A stretch of 62,000 nt of DNA, from NCBI RefSeq assembly GCF_963678635.1, contig NC_087071.1, forward strand, positions 14,732,864 to 14,794,863. Direction: 5' to 3'. Below are positions 46,101 to 55,222 of this stretch, one piece after another (position 1 is the stretch's first letter; each line of letters starts with the position of its first letter). The notes beneath the pieces are model-generated. The model did not search any database, was not told where the DNA came from, and saw nothing but the letters and a program-made list of their open reading frames with translations. This DNA comes from Symsagittifera roscoffensis (taxonomy: Eukaryota; Xenacoelomorpha; Acoela; Convolutidae). A program made the translations under genes and the position numbers.

Positions 46101-46141
46101 TCATCTGGAGTTTCGTCACCTGGGGTGTGCGTTGAGCTCAT
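40148..46141 (-). CDS. Gag-protease-RT-RNase H polyprotein, 1997 codons
   Basis: One unbroken ORF. Residues 1 to about 570 form an unusual long N-terminal region with Gln/Asn-rich stretches. About 580-790 is a capsid-like region (AAQKWFSVLP, WKRFTQEFSKMFD). About 841-855 is a CCHC knuckle (CNYCRRYGHSISEC). About 870-1080 is an Arg/Ser/Asn/Tyr-rich RNA-binding-like tract. About 1220 is the protease (FLIDSGAES). About 1560-1790 is RT with YLDD at about 1730, then KAAPDKSHFF and FLGHNI. About 1870-1995 is RNase H (MCDASNFGIGAALL, ELRLSTLMREC, FTDHKPI). Gag and Pol share one frame without a stop, so Gag:Pol ratio must be set another way. The start ATG overlaps the upstream basic ORF by 26 nt. Confidence 0.92.
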   Translation of the reverse strand: MSSTHTPGDETPDDDEIFPFIVDATTDRGQHIFCKNLLLNLFEPGISPCKTEFPDVKIKRQIIDHYLKDICNITQQYGIYSIEFTSPNHNHRKYTIQTDDLDLEFSKVFSEYIKRIQYHNSQRANSIFTNEVFAIIYSYISILENEIPITNVSPTETSKHLRVRHEITLLSSYLNIIKENFTKDEVSQHTKHDLQKILAWFIIDYFTHNIDLSAQARKNFRPQNSNDDTAITEQSDYVWDPEWSHHAFISFPQSISSQAISTISYIRDYVRVIPLTIDATPLNYNTFLPDTQNNSLNSTVIHNENLNGTRNLTQQDIQTPSHFINEEIVHTTTTQQSISPIRPNLTTPRNTNPSQTQVTLQSTVKPSVAPKYSHMDYQTYRPMTIPSKTRKTFNRNNFADHNYNYTHPSKTNYQPRRNFNQYTRSRNWDNPMAQPNSINFQTNPPQDHSENYPFFQQNKNKKQTSYQMDYLSSDDDFLQPDIFAPYTQEYRGQGIQKTRTNHRNFSPQPIDAQHQQPIQQQNPINTQCFQPIQQQNPMMAHSYQPTQMQNEIPLPYYLQQHEITRNQLSNFSQMPNAAESLQMTRNPYLMGGSSITSNKPLMVFTGTDPEYSVEDSLNAVRANLILNIGPEPINTPLHQNWIHRRTALIQTTLDGAAQKWFSVLPLEIKSNWKRFTQEFSKMFDSERNKQQQRVLCNEIRRLPNETIKQLAVRIETLVRKAYSLNTHDYKNTKMTEILMMTLTPQLRKIAIKKRASHPSSIREPDLDFRKLVDKLEQAEITMKLEETENLKLQYINRIEATSTNINNIQESDTDLVEKITEILNIYEKNPNFKGKPSFKKWCNYCRRYGHSISECRQKQQDSQNKPQKYKEPNKSFYQYMKKDQNLPNKNVYSNNSSGKPFPNNTSYTRNQSPYNSSYRGRSPERRNTQNSSQNHYNRPNSRNNYSRSNSNTTQFASRSNSQSRNRYYQNNQSRNSSYNRNRNYSNNRNRSYSNNRSQYYPNNRSRNNSYNRSNSNYQNRSRNNSQNRHSSYNNRYRNYSQSPHRNNNHYNNSNNRHRSSTPKHQRQINQVQSNPETTSDPPGIEDTVTDTLQLNQINCTSSDSESDTENTLSINMIKVENDYESVIYEQPFSSHIYENQSEFLQNYYTTPINSTPTTQETNAINTTNQPNKNVKTKCLNTNHIYQNIQKEQPKEKIWTIPFLLESPRNKEFQPPDLEIDFLIDSGAESNIINIPTWNEIKTLHPKLTPLETSSKLATAQGSTLINYGKIQLFLLPTRTMEQSKILNKPFKQIFHITDIKYNIIEIPFISKYIPTINILNSKILIKDKYTKTKETSLTFFQRLNKQPPFFSKFYPIFNQQRKHLKPLSGNIYNFSIKQVHQYDKEQNKQKFYMSDFEFKPTHKFFKITISSIKYLKNSNTDIISLHVYNNTPYQVTLPLGLLGYCETNATISPIHEKAYRVNNILQLLDICQSTILNEELSINNIISHENRNTDYFTKTPYFKPTFNMSNYTKDQQKFLTMFNFQHSQITQGEFEKLAKQLIKYSSVYATSKFDVGKISSSLHLPLKPDAVFKKQRASKVPIHLHDKVNRLLDILEQYNIISPVNKKEQPKGNTFINPVIILAKGESLKIVLDARYLNSLIDESKCNWPIEPIQVILTKINGKYFTTADMNSAYNQMPLDEQSRRLTQFVIGNQQYEFNRLFYGISIGPAAFSAFMSKIFRPLILKKNAITYLDDVFMQSQTKDEMFNVLEKNHQILQNENLKAAPDKSHFFLTRVKFLGHNIERKTITPLKSRIDAIQKLQPPTNKKKIQEFLGMLNFLSKYVYKMQLYLRPFYNILRQQNNFEWNTEHQARFEEIKKLLTEQISNTIPDPDQPFYAMCDASNFGIGAALLQSHNGTNKMNLISANSRLFTQAELRLSTLMRECTAIIYTLTEYEFLILGSKHPTVLFTDHKPIIFLFTQKSNPNHRVYRFQLILMKFPNLHIVWTAGKNLHYQTP

Positions 46142-46583
46142 TTTTTCGTTCGATAACTGTTAATATGTAATTATTAATGTGTCGAATTGGTTGATTCCAA
46201 TTGTATAAATGTACTGGTTTGTGTTTATACTGCTTTTTTATTCTTCTTTTTCCTCTTTGTGATGAATTTGAAGTTGTTTCTGAGTCAGAGAAATATAATT
46301 GATCGTGAATTGGGCAATTTTTATCTATTGATTCTTTTAGTTTGTAAAGTTCGTCTAAACTGTTGGTTTCTGATTCTGAAAATGCGTTTCGATTTTTTGA
46401 AAATCTTTTTCGTGTTATTTGTCTTTGTTTAGTTATTATTTTTCTCTTTAGTGTTTGTCGTTTTGTTCGAATGTATCCAACTGTTTGTGTATGAGGTGTG
46501 ATTACAAGGTCGTATTTTTTGTTATCTATTTCACAATTGTGTAAAACGATTGTTTGTTTATTTCCTAGGTTTTTAAATGACAT
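46116..46583 (-). CDS. 155-aa basic protein upstream of gag
   Basis: The first ORF of the element, 155 codons. The middle is strongly basic (RTKRQTLKRKI, KQRQITRKRFSK), followed by an acidic/Ser stretch (SESETNSLDELYK, SDSETTSNSSQ) and a second basic cluster (KRRIKKQYKHK). This suggests nucleic-acid binding or nuclear targeting. No known domain. It overlaps the gag start by 26 nt in another frame; the local run CGAAAAAATGAG contains the gag ATG. A -1 slip would hit a stop at once, so independent initiation of gag by leaky scanning or reinitiation is more likely than frameshifting. Copies A and C do not reach this region, so conservation cannot be tested here. Confidence 0.55.
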   Translation of the reverse strand: MSFKNLGNKQTIVLHNCEIDNKKYDLVITPHTQTVGYIRTKRQTLKRKIITKQRQITRKRFSKNRNAFSESETNSLDELYKLKESIDKNCPIHDQLYFSDSETTSNSSQRGKRRIKKQYKHKPVHLYNWNQPIRHINNYILTVIERKNELNAHPR

Positions 46584-47813
46584 AAGGTTTAGGATGACGG
46601 ATGCAAAAGGGTATTAGGTGAATTCTAGTTGCTTAAACTGTTAGTCCTTACGATTTTTTGGTTAGCTTAACCTGGGTCTATTTGTTCAGGGTTGGAGAGA
46701 AAAGTATATCTATTCCGAAGAATGATTTTTACTTTCTCGTGACTAGTATAAGTTAAGGTGTTAACTTATTTAATCTTACTTAGGGGTAGTGATTGTGTTC
46801 AAAGGTTGGAGAATAGTAAATCGATCCACAAGGTTCAGGTATAATTAGAACGCGAGTAGTTCGTTAGATACTATTTTAAACTTACTAAGTCTAAGATTTA
46901 TCCTGGGTCTGGTAAGAGGGGGGTCAAGTGAAGGATGAATAACCGAAGTTCTTCACTGTTTATCCTAATTTGAATGATTAGTTTTGTTTTAAAAATTTCT
47001 ATTAGTCTTAGGTCTTTAGAAAGGGTTGGACAGTGAATCGACGTTTGAGGTCGTTAGACACTAATTAAGTGGGTGGGGGAGAACAAAGTTGTTCTGTTTG
47101 ATCCAAGGATAAGCCTTGATGATCAAATTTGAAATTTAATTAAGTAGAAAATGATTTAAGATCCAAGGATAAGCCTTGATGATCTGATTTAAAATTAAGT
47201 GACTTTAAGTTTTAATAAAATTTTAAATTTGTGTAAAGGAAAGATTTAGTGTTTTGTGATATTAGTGAGTTGATGATTGCTGTTATGTTTTAGGTGATGA
47301 AGCTGGAACAACAGGATGATATATGATTACTAACCATTTATTGTCATGCTACTAATTTTTATTTTTATTTTCCAATAAATATTTTTCAAACATGTTTTGT
47401 ATATTACTGCAGAGTTTTAGGAAAACGATCTGAGATCTTTTTATCAATCGTTATTGTATATTATTAATTTTGTTTAGCGCCTGAAATGATTTTGAAGATT
47501 AACTTCAAGGTTTTATGTTTGCAAATGGAAATCTAAATTCATTGCGAGTAGTATTCGAAATATAAAAGTTTGTTCTGGCTTTTGCCGAACTATCATATAA
47601 CTATATGGCAAGTTTCTACTTTGTCGTATGTCGTCTTTGGTTCGAGGTCTTCTTCCAATTCCGGGTAGTTCTGTTATGGTTCGGAATATTGGCTCTGATC
47701 TATTGAGTCGTAGAGACATTTCGATTAAATTATTGTCGTATAACATTTTGGAAATGTTTTTGTCTAATTTCTAATCTATTTTGGTTAATTCTAATCTATT
47801 AAGGTCTTGTTCG
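46584..47813 (-). other. 5' leader of copy B with duplicated hairpin
   Basis: About 1.2 kb of untranslated leader. The 25-nt block GATCCAAGGATAAGCCTT plus GATGATC occurs twice (47100-47124 and 47160-47184, period 60). Each can fold with CAAGG/CCTTG and outer GATC/GATC pairing around a CTTAT loop. Such duplicated leader hairpins are plausible packaging or dimerisation signals. GTAAGT/GTAAGA sequences in sense at about 46884 and about 46772 are candidate leader splice donors. Confidence 0.5.
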
Positions 47814-47831
47814 AGACTTATGGTCGCACCA
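47814..47831 (-). promoter_or_regulatory. Primer-binding site
   Basis: In sense, the LTR end CTAACTCA is followed by TC and then TGGTGCGACCATAAGTCT. TGG right after the LTR is the expected complement of a tRNA 3' CCA end, so the primer tRNA should end ...TGGTCGCACCA. I cannot name the tRNA without the host set. Confidence 0.75.
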
Positions 47832-47833
47832 GA

Positions 47834-48187
47834 TGAGTTAGGACTGGAGTGTATAACTCATAGAGTAATTTCGGATAGGGTACACCGTCTGCTCGTCACG
47901 CTATCTTATTTTCGGCCGGATAGATTCGTGCAACTTCTTAGTCTAATACCGATCCTAATCTTACTCTTATACTATCTAGTCTCAGGTTGTTTAACTAGTC
48001 TCTGCTAGGCTCAATAGATCTAGGGTATACTGGTTTATTGCGGCTGCTGAAGTACTCGGGAGAGTGCAACTAATTTCTAAGTTAAATTCAGATCTCTCTG
48101 GTGCTGAAATTACAAGTAACTTCAGCACTTACAAATAAGTGGGTTGTTAGTTAGATAGATCATGATTGGTTAATATTAAATACTTCA
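47834..48187 (-). repeat. 5' LTR of copy B (apparently shortened at its U3 end)
   Basis: 354 bp, two substitutions from the 3' LTR by eye plus a 2-nt difference at the outer end (TGAAGT against TGTAAAGT). Outside it (sense upstream) lies a 28-nt copy of the LTR/primer-site junction at 48200-48227, and no target-site duplication matches the other flank. Confidence 0.85.
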
Positions 48188-48199
48188 TTTTTGAAAATT

Positions 48200-48227
48200 C
48201 ACCAGATGAGTTAGGACTGGAGTGTAT
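48200..48227 (-). repeat. Displaced copy of the LTR-end/PBS junction
   Basis: 28 nt identical to 47827-47854, covering the last bases of the LTR, the TC spacer and TGGTG of the primer-binding site, separated from the 5' LTR by 12 nt. It is not expected in a normal insertion. Confidence 0.85.
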
Positions 48228-48239
48228 GTCAAAAGCGCA

Positions 48240-49330
48240 GTCAAAAAAATCAAAACTGCGAAGATTCAATTTTTTTGGATCAACTTTACCATCGTGATAC
48301 TTCATGAATGAAAAAATTGTGCGGAAAATTTCCATCTTACTTTTATAGCAAAAGACTCACAAAGAGAAGAAAAACCAGGTTTACGCAGCACTGTTGAACA
48401 TCTATACTGAGGAGAATTCGCTGATTTCAATGGACTCCACCTTGAAGATTCTACTCAGCATTGAGCAATGAAGGACAAAGGTTTTTTGCCCTCATTAATC
48501 CAGGAGAGAACTACCTGATAATTGTTTCCGGGACTTGTTGAAAACATCTTTTGCAATGGGAACTAGTCTCACTGCCAACTTTCAAGTTTTTCAGTAGACG
48601 GCTCAAGGACATCGATTTTTCACCAAGTCCTTACTAAACATGAAAAAAATTTTTAGAACTGTGAACCTGGAGTCAGAATTGGTGATAGACATGTTTACCG
48701 GAGTCAGAATTGGTGATAGACATGTTTACCGGCTCAAAAGAAATTCTTCATAGAACATTTAACAACGGAAAACGTGCTAGCTTACAATTTGATGCACAAC
48801 AACAAAATCAGAAATCATATAAAACAGTAAGTGAAAATCCCGGCTGCATACTACTCAACAAGACACTTTTTTACACTGATGTAAAAAAAGGGCCAACTCA
48901 AAGCACTTTCAGAGAATAAGAAGTGCCGAAACTGTGAACAACTTTTTCAAAAAAGCTCATCTTATAACATGCCCTGATAGAGAAAAACTTTGTGACAATT
49001 GCGGACGTAGGGATCAGTTTGGAAAACACTGTAAGAATGAAGGAAGAACCTAAGTTCAAACAAACATCTTTGAATAAACAAATCCAGATAACAAAGCCCA
49101 ATAAACAGCAACAGCACCCTTCCTCGGAGTCCGAGTTCGTGATTAGATTAGATGATATTAGAATATCGAAAAACTGACAATGAAACTGAAATTAACAAAA
49201 TACGAGACAAGGTCGAAGGATTACAAATCAAGAAAACTCAAAAAGTCGTACAAAATCAACATCAAATCGACTCAGCAAGTCGAGTGTTTTTCATAAAAAG
49301 AAAGGGGGCTTACTTCAAGAACTGAATTGC
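48240..49330 (+). pseudogene. Decayed Gypsy-type gag fragment with two zinc knuckles
   Basis: At about 48921-49035 the + strand reads, with one frameshift, KCRNCEQLF, then a His, TCPDREKLC and CDNCGRRDQFGKHC: two consecutive knuckles in the arrangement of Ty3/Gypsy Gag proteins, like the relic at 6875 but a different sequence. Upstream open pieces (48710-48919) and downstream ones (48992-49177) are short. GAGTCAGAATTGGTGATAGAC occurs twice at about 48671 and 48700, a local duplication. No LTRs were recognised. Confidence 0.55.
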
Positions 49331-49755
49331 AAGATGTCAATATTAAAAAAGAAACAGTAGACCAATTTAGTAGAAAAAACTATTTGGAATTACTATCAGT
49401 TTAATTGCTTGTTGTTCTCAAGATACGGTCACATAGATGGAAATCAAAAAATAAACAGAATTTCTTCCTAAATGAAGGTACAGAATATAAAAAAGTAGCC
49501 TCTTGAAAAACAACCTTTTACTTAGACTAGTCTTTAAAATGTCTTAACTCCCGGGTTTTTTAGAAAGTCAGAATCGATAAATTTGCCCAATTTAAATAAT
49601 CAACACTGTTTAACAGTATCCGGTACAACTTGAATCAGACAATCTACCCAGTCAAATCAACGGAAATCCGCAAAATATGAATGAGTAGACAATGTTGCCT
49701 GATAGAGAATGCCGATTTCGAACTGATAGACAACATAACTTATCCCGTACCTTAC

Positions 49756-50120
49756 AAAAACTTGGAAACCAGATCTGAGCATCGTAAAATCTTGCCTATT
49801 TCAGATCTTGTCCAGACATGGTGCATGTTTCGTTTGGACATGGACATGTCTGAATCAGGACTGAGGCGGGTATGGATTCTATCACAAAAGCAGATCTGCT
49901 CAAGGTCTGATTCAGACCTGGAACATATATGGGTCAGATCTGAACAGATCTGCACCAGGTCTGAATCAGGCCTTCAGCAGATCTGCTTTTGTGATAGAAT
50001 CCATACCTGCCTCAGTCCTGATTCAGACATGTCCATGTCCAAACGAAACATGCACCATGTCTGGACAAGATCTGATAAAGGCAAGATTTTAAGATGCTCA
50101 GATCTGGTTTCCAAGTTTTT
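49756..50120. repeat. 360-bp near-perfect palindrome (foldback)
   Basis: Arms of about 165 bp around a centre near 49938: CTTGGAAACCAGATCTGAGC (49761) pairs with GCTCAGATCTGGTTTCCAAG (50115). CAGATCTG-type words recur throughout both arms. The 205-codon + strand frame 49681-50298 and its - strand partner exist because the palindrome lacks stops, not because it is a gene. The arms are far more similar than those of the other foldbacks in this window, so it is young or maintained. Confidence 0.85.
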
Positions 50121-52381
50121 TTTGGATAGATTTCCACTCACTATAATTTCAAAAAGACTCCTGAGCAGATCGATTCAAGGGTCTAAAAACAGTTTTGATC
50201 AATTTTTTTTTTGCAAACAAGGGGGAAAAAGCTGTTTAAAAGATTTATTGAAATGTTTTATTCTCAATATTTTAACTAAAACACTTGCCAGATGTTGAAG
50301 AACAAAAAAATGAACCACATAATTGGGCTTTTTTCCAGTTTCCAACCCCCCATTCTGTGCTACTTGAACAACAACTAGCTATCCTTGTAATAAATTGAGA
50401 AACAGAAAAGTAATAATTAAACCGCTCTAGAGTTTCGTGGGAATTTTTCGTTTTTAAGAGATTAATTGGGCAAAAAATGCAGGCAAAATAATCGTATTTT
50501 ATGACCCCTTCAACCATGAGAATGGACTCTCCTGGAATTTTAATCGATTAATTTCAATATTCAAAAATCCGTTATAATCCATTACAAACAATAACGGTCC
50601 ATTTTGATTTCGATGCAACTGATTGTTTTCATAAAATCAATAAAAATTGACTATTTTGGGTGTAGAACCCGAACGAACATGTTTATCCCCGTGCACACAC
50701 CGTTCCCAACAATCGACATCTATCCTGTCTGCTTTCACACCCCTTGAACACATACCCCCTTCCACAGAAGGACGTGATTTTAAACGAGTTTAGTGTTATT
50801 TGTTCAAATAACTATTTTCAACGAAAAAAAAACAAGACACGTGACAAAAGTTGAGAAATCATTCGAAAATTTCAAAAAAAAATCAGATCTGATCATGTTT
50901 GATGCAGTTCAGGACAGATATGCAATCTCACAACAAATGGATTAACCCTGGGCATATCTGTGTTTTTATTTTATTTCTGTACGGGATTGTCGTAGCTTAA
51001 TTAAACTGATCTCAAATACGATTTCAGCCAGATCCACTATTTTTTAAATGAACCAACCCAATTTAAACGGATTAGGGGGAGACTTCACAAGACTCTATTG
51101 CTTTATTAGAGGTTGTTAAGGTTTGGCTGACATGCCTAACGAGGTTCAACGCTTCATGGATATCTTATTAAGAAAAACTCCAAATAGGGATTTAAATATG
51201 AATTGTTGGGGTCACAATTACAAAAAAATAACAGAACAGAAAGCAGAAAGTGGAGCAATATATGACGACTGGTATAACGAATCGGAACAATCGCCAACTA
51301 TTCTAGTATAACAAGTTTAAACAATCGCCATATGCCGAACGCATGCCGGGAAAAGATATGAGTTTAGTTGATTACCCCTATCACGTCACTCTACAAACAA
51401 ACCAACACCAAATCCATAGAAACTTAAAACATTGTGATAGACCCGTATAAAAAAATGAGCCTTCTGTTACGTCCTGATAAGGTCGCGAGTAATTTTGAGC
51501 CAGGTAATTGCAGAAAATTGTTCATTTCAAACAACGAGTTGAGCGCGGATGAAGGCTGCATTGTGATTGGTAAAAATGTGCAGACAAAAAAGCTCCAGAA
51601 ACTGAATGAGAAGAATAAATTGTATATTATAGCTCCAAGCTTTACATGAATGAGCGAAATTGAATATTTGTTGAATTTTCCACTCCGGTACAGAACTGTG
51701 ATAAGCAGACTCTGAAACAGTCAATTTTCTAACATCGTACAAATTCTTAAGAAGATTCTCAATTTAGTAAACCTCAGATTCCACCGATGCTAAAGATAAT
51801 ACCTCTAAAATTGAACCATTCTAAATATCTCCAATACTTCTTCGATGCCAGAAAAATTCGAAACCTGAGTGAAATTTAAATCATTTCGCTTCAAGTGGCC
51901 AACAATTATTAATACCCGATTCAGGGCACTACAGAGTGATCCAAGTCTGGTACTGAAAAACCTTGATTGAGAATTCTAAACTTAGCAATGCCCAACTGGG
52001 AGGTATTTTAAAAGTAACGTCAACAACTTACATAAAAATGTTTATACTTTGAGGGACGACTGGTGATTGTGCATGCTTTACAAACTTGATGCTCGAAAGA
52101 TTTCGTGGTCTTGGGCTCGAGTACGGGTGGTGGCCTACAACCTATCGAGGAAAACGAGTATGCGGAGAAAATTGTGTAGAATGTGTTAAATTTGGAAAAA
52201 TTTAAAACAAGTAGTACCCTCGTCATATTCCGAGCACTACGTCCAGTAGCCAAAGGAAGGCATGGAGCTTTACCTTGCGGGACTGTTACCTATAGTTCAT
52301 GGATTTAGTTTATGGAGAACAAAAAACGTGTATGCGTAAAATTCTTACCTTTTTATCAAACAACAATCTTTCAAAAACAAG
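50121..52381. other. Intervening DNA, no gene recognised
   Basis: Mostly non-coding. Two short + strand frames at 51123-51311 and 51434-51649 have mixed composition (for example DPYKKMSLLLRPDK, DEGCIVIGKNVQ) and could be relics of a mobile element, but no domain is recognisable. Confidence 0.35.
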
Positions 52382-52737
52382 TGAGTTATAACCAATGTGG
52401 TTAACTCATAGAGTAATTTCGGATAGGGTACACCGTCTGCTCGTCACGCTATCTTATTTTCGGCCGGATAGATTCGTGCAACTTCTTAGTCTAATACCGA
52501 TCCTAATCTTACTCTTATACTTTCTAGTCTCAGGGTGTTTAACTAGTCTCTGCTAGGCTCAATAGGTCTAGGGTATACTGGTTTGTTGCGGTTGCTGAAG
52601 TTCTCTTGGAGAGGCAACTAATTTCTAAGTTAAATTCAAATCTCTCTAGTACTGAAAATACAAGTAATTTCAGCACTTACAAATAAGTGGGTTGTTAGTT
52701 AGATGGATTATGATTGGTTAATATTAAAGACTTTACA
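52382..52737 (-). repeat. 3' LTR of copy C
   Basis: 356 bp. The outermost 26 bp keep TGAGTTA and TAACTC but differ in the middle 13 bp from A and B. Otherwise co-linear, with scattered substitutions. Confidence 0.8.
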
Positions 52738-54202
52738 GTGGTAAAATATCCAATTTATCCAATCATAAAATATAGTTTAGATCAGGTTCCACCCATCCGG
52801 GTTTTACAGAGTTTTTAGAAATATCTTTCTGCAATTCAAAGGATGGATGATGAACGTTGGTATTTGGCGAACATCATGTTCTTGTCCGGTTTCTCTTGTT
52901 AAAGAAGTTCCAGGACGCTGGAGTTAGGGACATCAATCGTTGTGTCGTCTTGTGACAACGACTGTGTTCCCCAATGAAATCAATCTGATTTCAAAATGGT
53001 TTGCTATGACGGGTTTTTCTGTATTATGTAGGGAACTTGTTTTGTGTTCAACCTCGTCTGGGAATGGCGTGGAGATCGTGTGTGGAAGGGATGCCTTGTT
53101 ACTCGGATCTGTACGTATACTTGAACATCGAGGTGGTCATTGGTCTGGTTCAATGAAGTCCTTTTCTGCGAAGTCAAGTCGTACTCTAAATCCTTTGAGT
53201 TGTGGTTGTGGACGGCATATCGGTTGTGGTTAGCCATTCTTGTTCGAGTGTGATGGAATCACTTTGTCTTTGGATGTTCGTCTTTGTTGTTGTGTGTCAA
53301 TCTATATACTGCAAGGTATGATTCCCTTGAGTACCTCCTATTAAAAATAGAAGTGTGGTCACAAAGCGTGGATGTAGCGCGGTGGGTTAGGCCGGCTATA
53401 GAGCATGCTCAAGACGTCCTCTCTGGTGGGTTAGGCCAGGAGTGGGAGTATGATTTCGTGCGGTTTCTTTGAGAGGTCCTGTTATGTGATAACGTTTTAT
53501 GTTGGTTTTATGTTGGTCTTTCTTATGTTTCTTTGGTTGTGTCCTTTTTTCATAAATGAAATTGTTTTTGGTATTGGTTTGTCTTGCGACTTTTTTGTGT
53601 TTTATTATTTCTTTCTTAGACTTTATAATAGTCTTCAAAAGAATAAATTATCCAGTTTTAATCATGGTTAATCCGGTTTGGGCACCGTTGGTTTTCTTTT
53701 CTCAGTCTTGCTGTTATTTTATGATTTGTGATGTTTAGTAAGCTGCGTTGGTTAGTTTGGTTTAGTATATAATTCCTTTCCAACCGGGTTAAAGAAAAGT
53801 TTGAAACTTGTTATCGTGTGTTAGAGTTGTTGAGTGTGAAAACTTGAAACTTAAAATCATTATTTAAACAATTCTTCGTGGGCGAGCTGTGCGAGTTTGG
53901 ATAAGAATTCTTGTGCGAGTGAATGAAAACATCAAAAGGTTAGTACTGCAATTTCATTTTATCAACTTATTACATAGAATTTCAAATTTACTGCTTTTTT
54001 AGGAAAATTTAAGGTTATAAATTTTTATCGTAATTAAATCTACTGCTTTATGGGGAAACAATTTATAAATTAACTTACTACGTTTGGTATGATTTTTATT
54101 ATATTATCTTGTGCAAAATATTAATGAAGTTTAGAAGAATTTTAACAAGTTTATTTTTTAATTTTTCTTTTCTGTTTTTTGCAGATGATCGTGGTATGAA
54201 CA
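52738..54202 (-). other. 3' untranslated region of copy C
   Basis: Co-linear with B 30447-32026 but shortened by small deletions, for example around 53315. The short frame that crosses the purine tract in A and B is interrupted here, and the purine tract is degraded. Confidence 0.6.
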
Positions 54203-54287
54203 CTAGTAAGGTAAAAGAAACATGAATAAAGAATGGTTAGTACTAATTTAAGTTTATTAGTTAAGAATGTTTTTAAATTATACTTAC
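54203..54287 (-). other. Predicted post-stop intron (copy C)
   Basis: Sense: stop TAA, CAG|GTAAGTATAA, a TACTAAC at about 54237-54243, then a pyrimidine tract and CTTACTAG. The donor and branch motifs are kept although surrounding bases have diverged. Confidence 0.6.
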
Positions 54288-54290
54288 CTG

Positions 54291-55222
54291 TTAATCGTCT
54301 GGGAAAAAGCCGTGGGGGAAGATGTCGTGTATCATGTCCGATGTTGTTAGTAATTTTGCTAGTATGCGAATGATGTTTTTAGTTTGAAGCAGTGGCCAAA
54401 GCAATTGAAGTGATTTAATGGTCTTTAGTTCTTCGGTGCCTGCTGCAAACTCATAAGGTGTGTTTTGAATGAGGTTATATATTTTGTGATTATATTTAGT
54501 ATTGTGAATAAATTCTAATATTGGGATTTCTATAGGCTGGACAAATTCATGTGGGATAAGGAAGGGTCTGGATTCTTCGGCGTTAAAGGTCTTCGTGATG
54601 GGACAAAATATATACATTTGTGTTACTGGGTCATAATTGCGGAGGATGCCATGGAGGTTAGTATCCTTGATGCAATAGGTGAAATTAAGAAAAAATGGTG
54701 AAGTGTACTTCGAGATAAGAAACTGAAAACGATGGTGTGGTTGTCTTGATGGAGTATGTAAATCAAAATGATTTTGTATGAAGCGATAGTATGTATATGT
54801 ATGAGTCTGTTTATTGCGTAACATAATGTCGTGTGCTCAGTGCAAATTGCGTTCATGTGGTGCAAGCAAGTGAAAGGTTAGTGAAAATAACTAAAATTTG
54901 TCTTTAAAACTTTCGCAAGCTTGATTATCATTTACTGCTTCAGAAATGATGTGATCATATTTTCTATCAAAAATATTAAGTGTGAATACATATGACGTTT
55001 TGATAAAAAAAATTTTCTGTTAGTTGTGGGTTAGCGAAGCGGTCGTCATCTAAAAAATGGTCTTGATTAGTTCGGATGATATTATGGTCGTAATATTCTT
55101 TTGTAAATTCGTTAGCACGAGGTGCAGTGAAAGTTTTTATTAATTTTTTATATCCTATATAAGTAAATTGTCTAGGTGTTAGTGTTGCGGTGAGTCTATA
55201 TAGCATATCTTTATTTTTATCA
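54291..55222 (-). pseudogene. 601-aa-type accessory ORF of copy C, truncated and shifted
   Basis: The C-terminal 177 codons (54291-54824) are open and end in the conserved FPHGFFPDD. Upstream, frameshifts near 54830-54975 and a second open piece (54976-55206) follow. The N-terminal half or so is gone, joined directly to the env tail at about 55222 by a deletion. Confidence 0.75.

Larger units (their letters stand above)
30091..48187 (-). mobile_element. Giant env-bearing LTR retroelement, copy B, about 18.1 kb
   Basis: Bounded by LTR copies that differ by about two substitutions over about 345 bp (my count by eye), so the insertion is young. Sense strand order: LTR, primer-binding site, leader, basic ORF, Gag-Pol, integrase, 62-aa membrane ORF, Pro/Ser-rich ORF, envelope, 601-aa ORF, intron, LTR. 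RT/RNase H before integrase plus a GPY/F-like end place it in Ty3/Gypsy. About 14.5 kb is coding, well above typical Ty3/Gypsy elements and retroviruses. Gag-Pol and the 601-aa ORF are intact. Integrase and env are broken, so copy B is not autonomous as sequenced. Confidence 0.9.

Noticed and set aside
49681-50298. 205-codon + strand ORF
   Set aside because: It lies in a near-perfect palindrome that is open on both strands. Composition is dictated by repeated AGATCTG words and the same peptide appears in the antisense reading.
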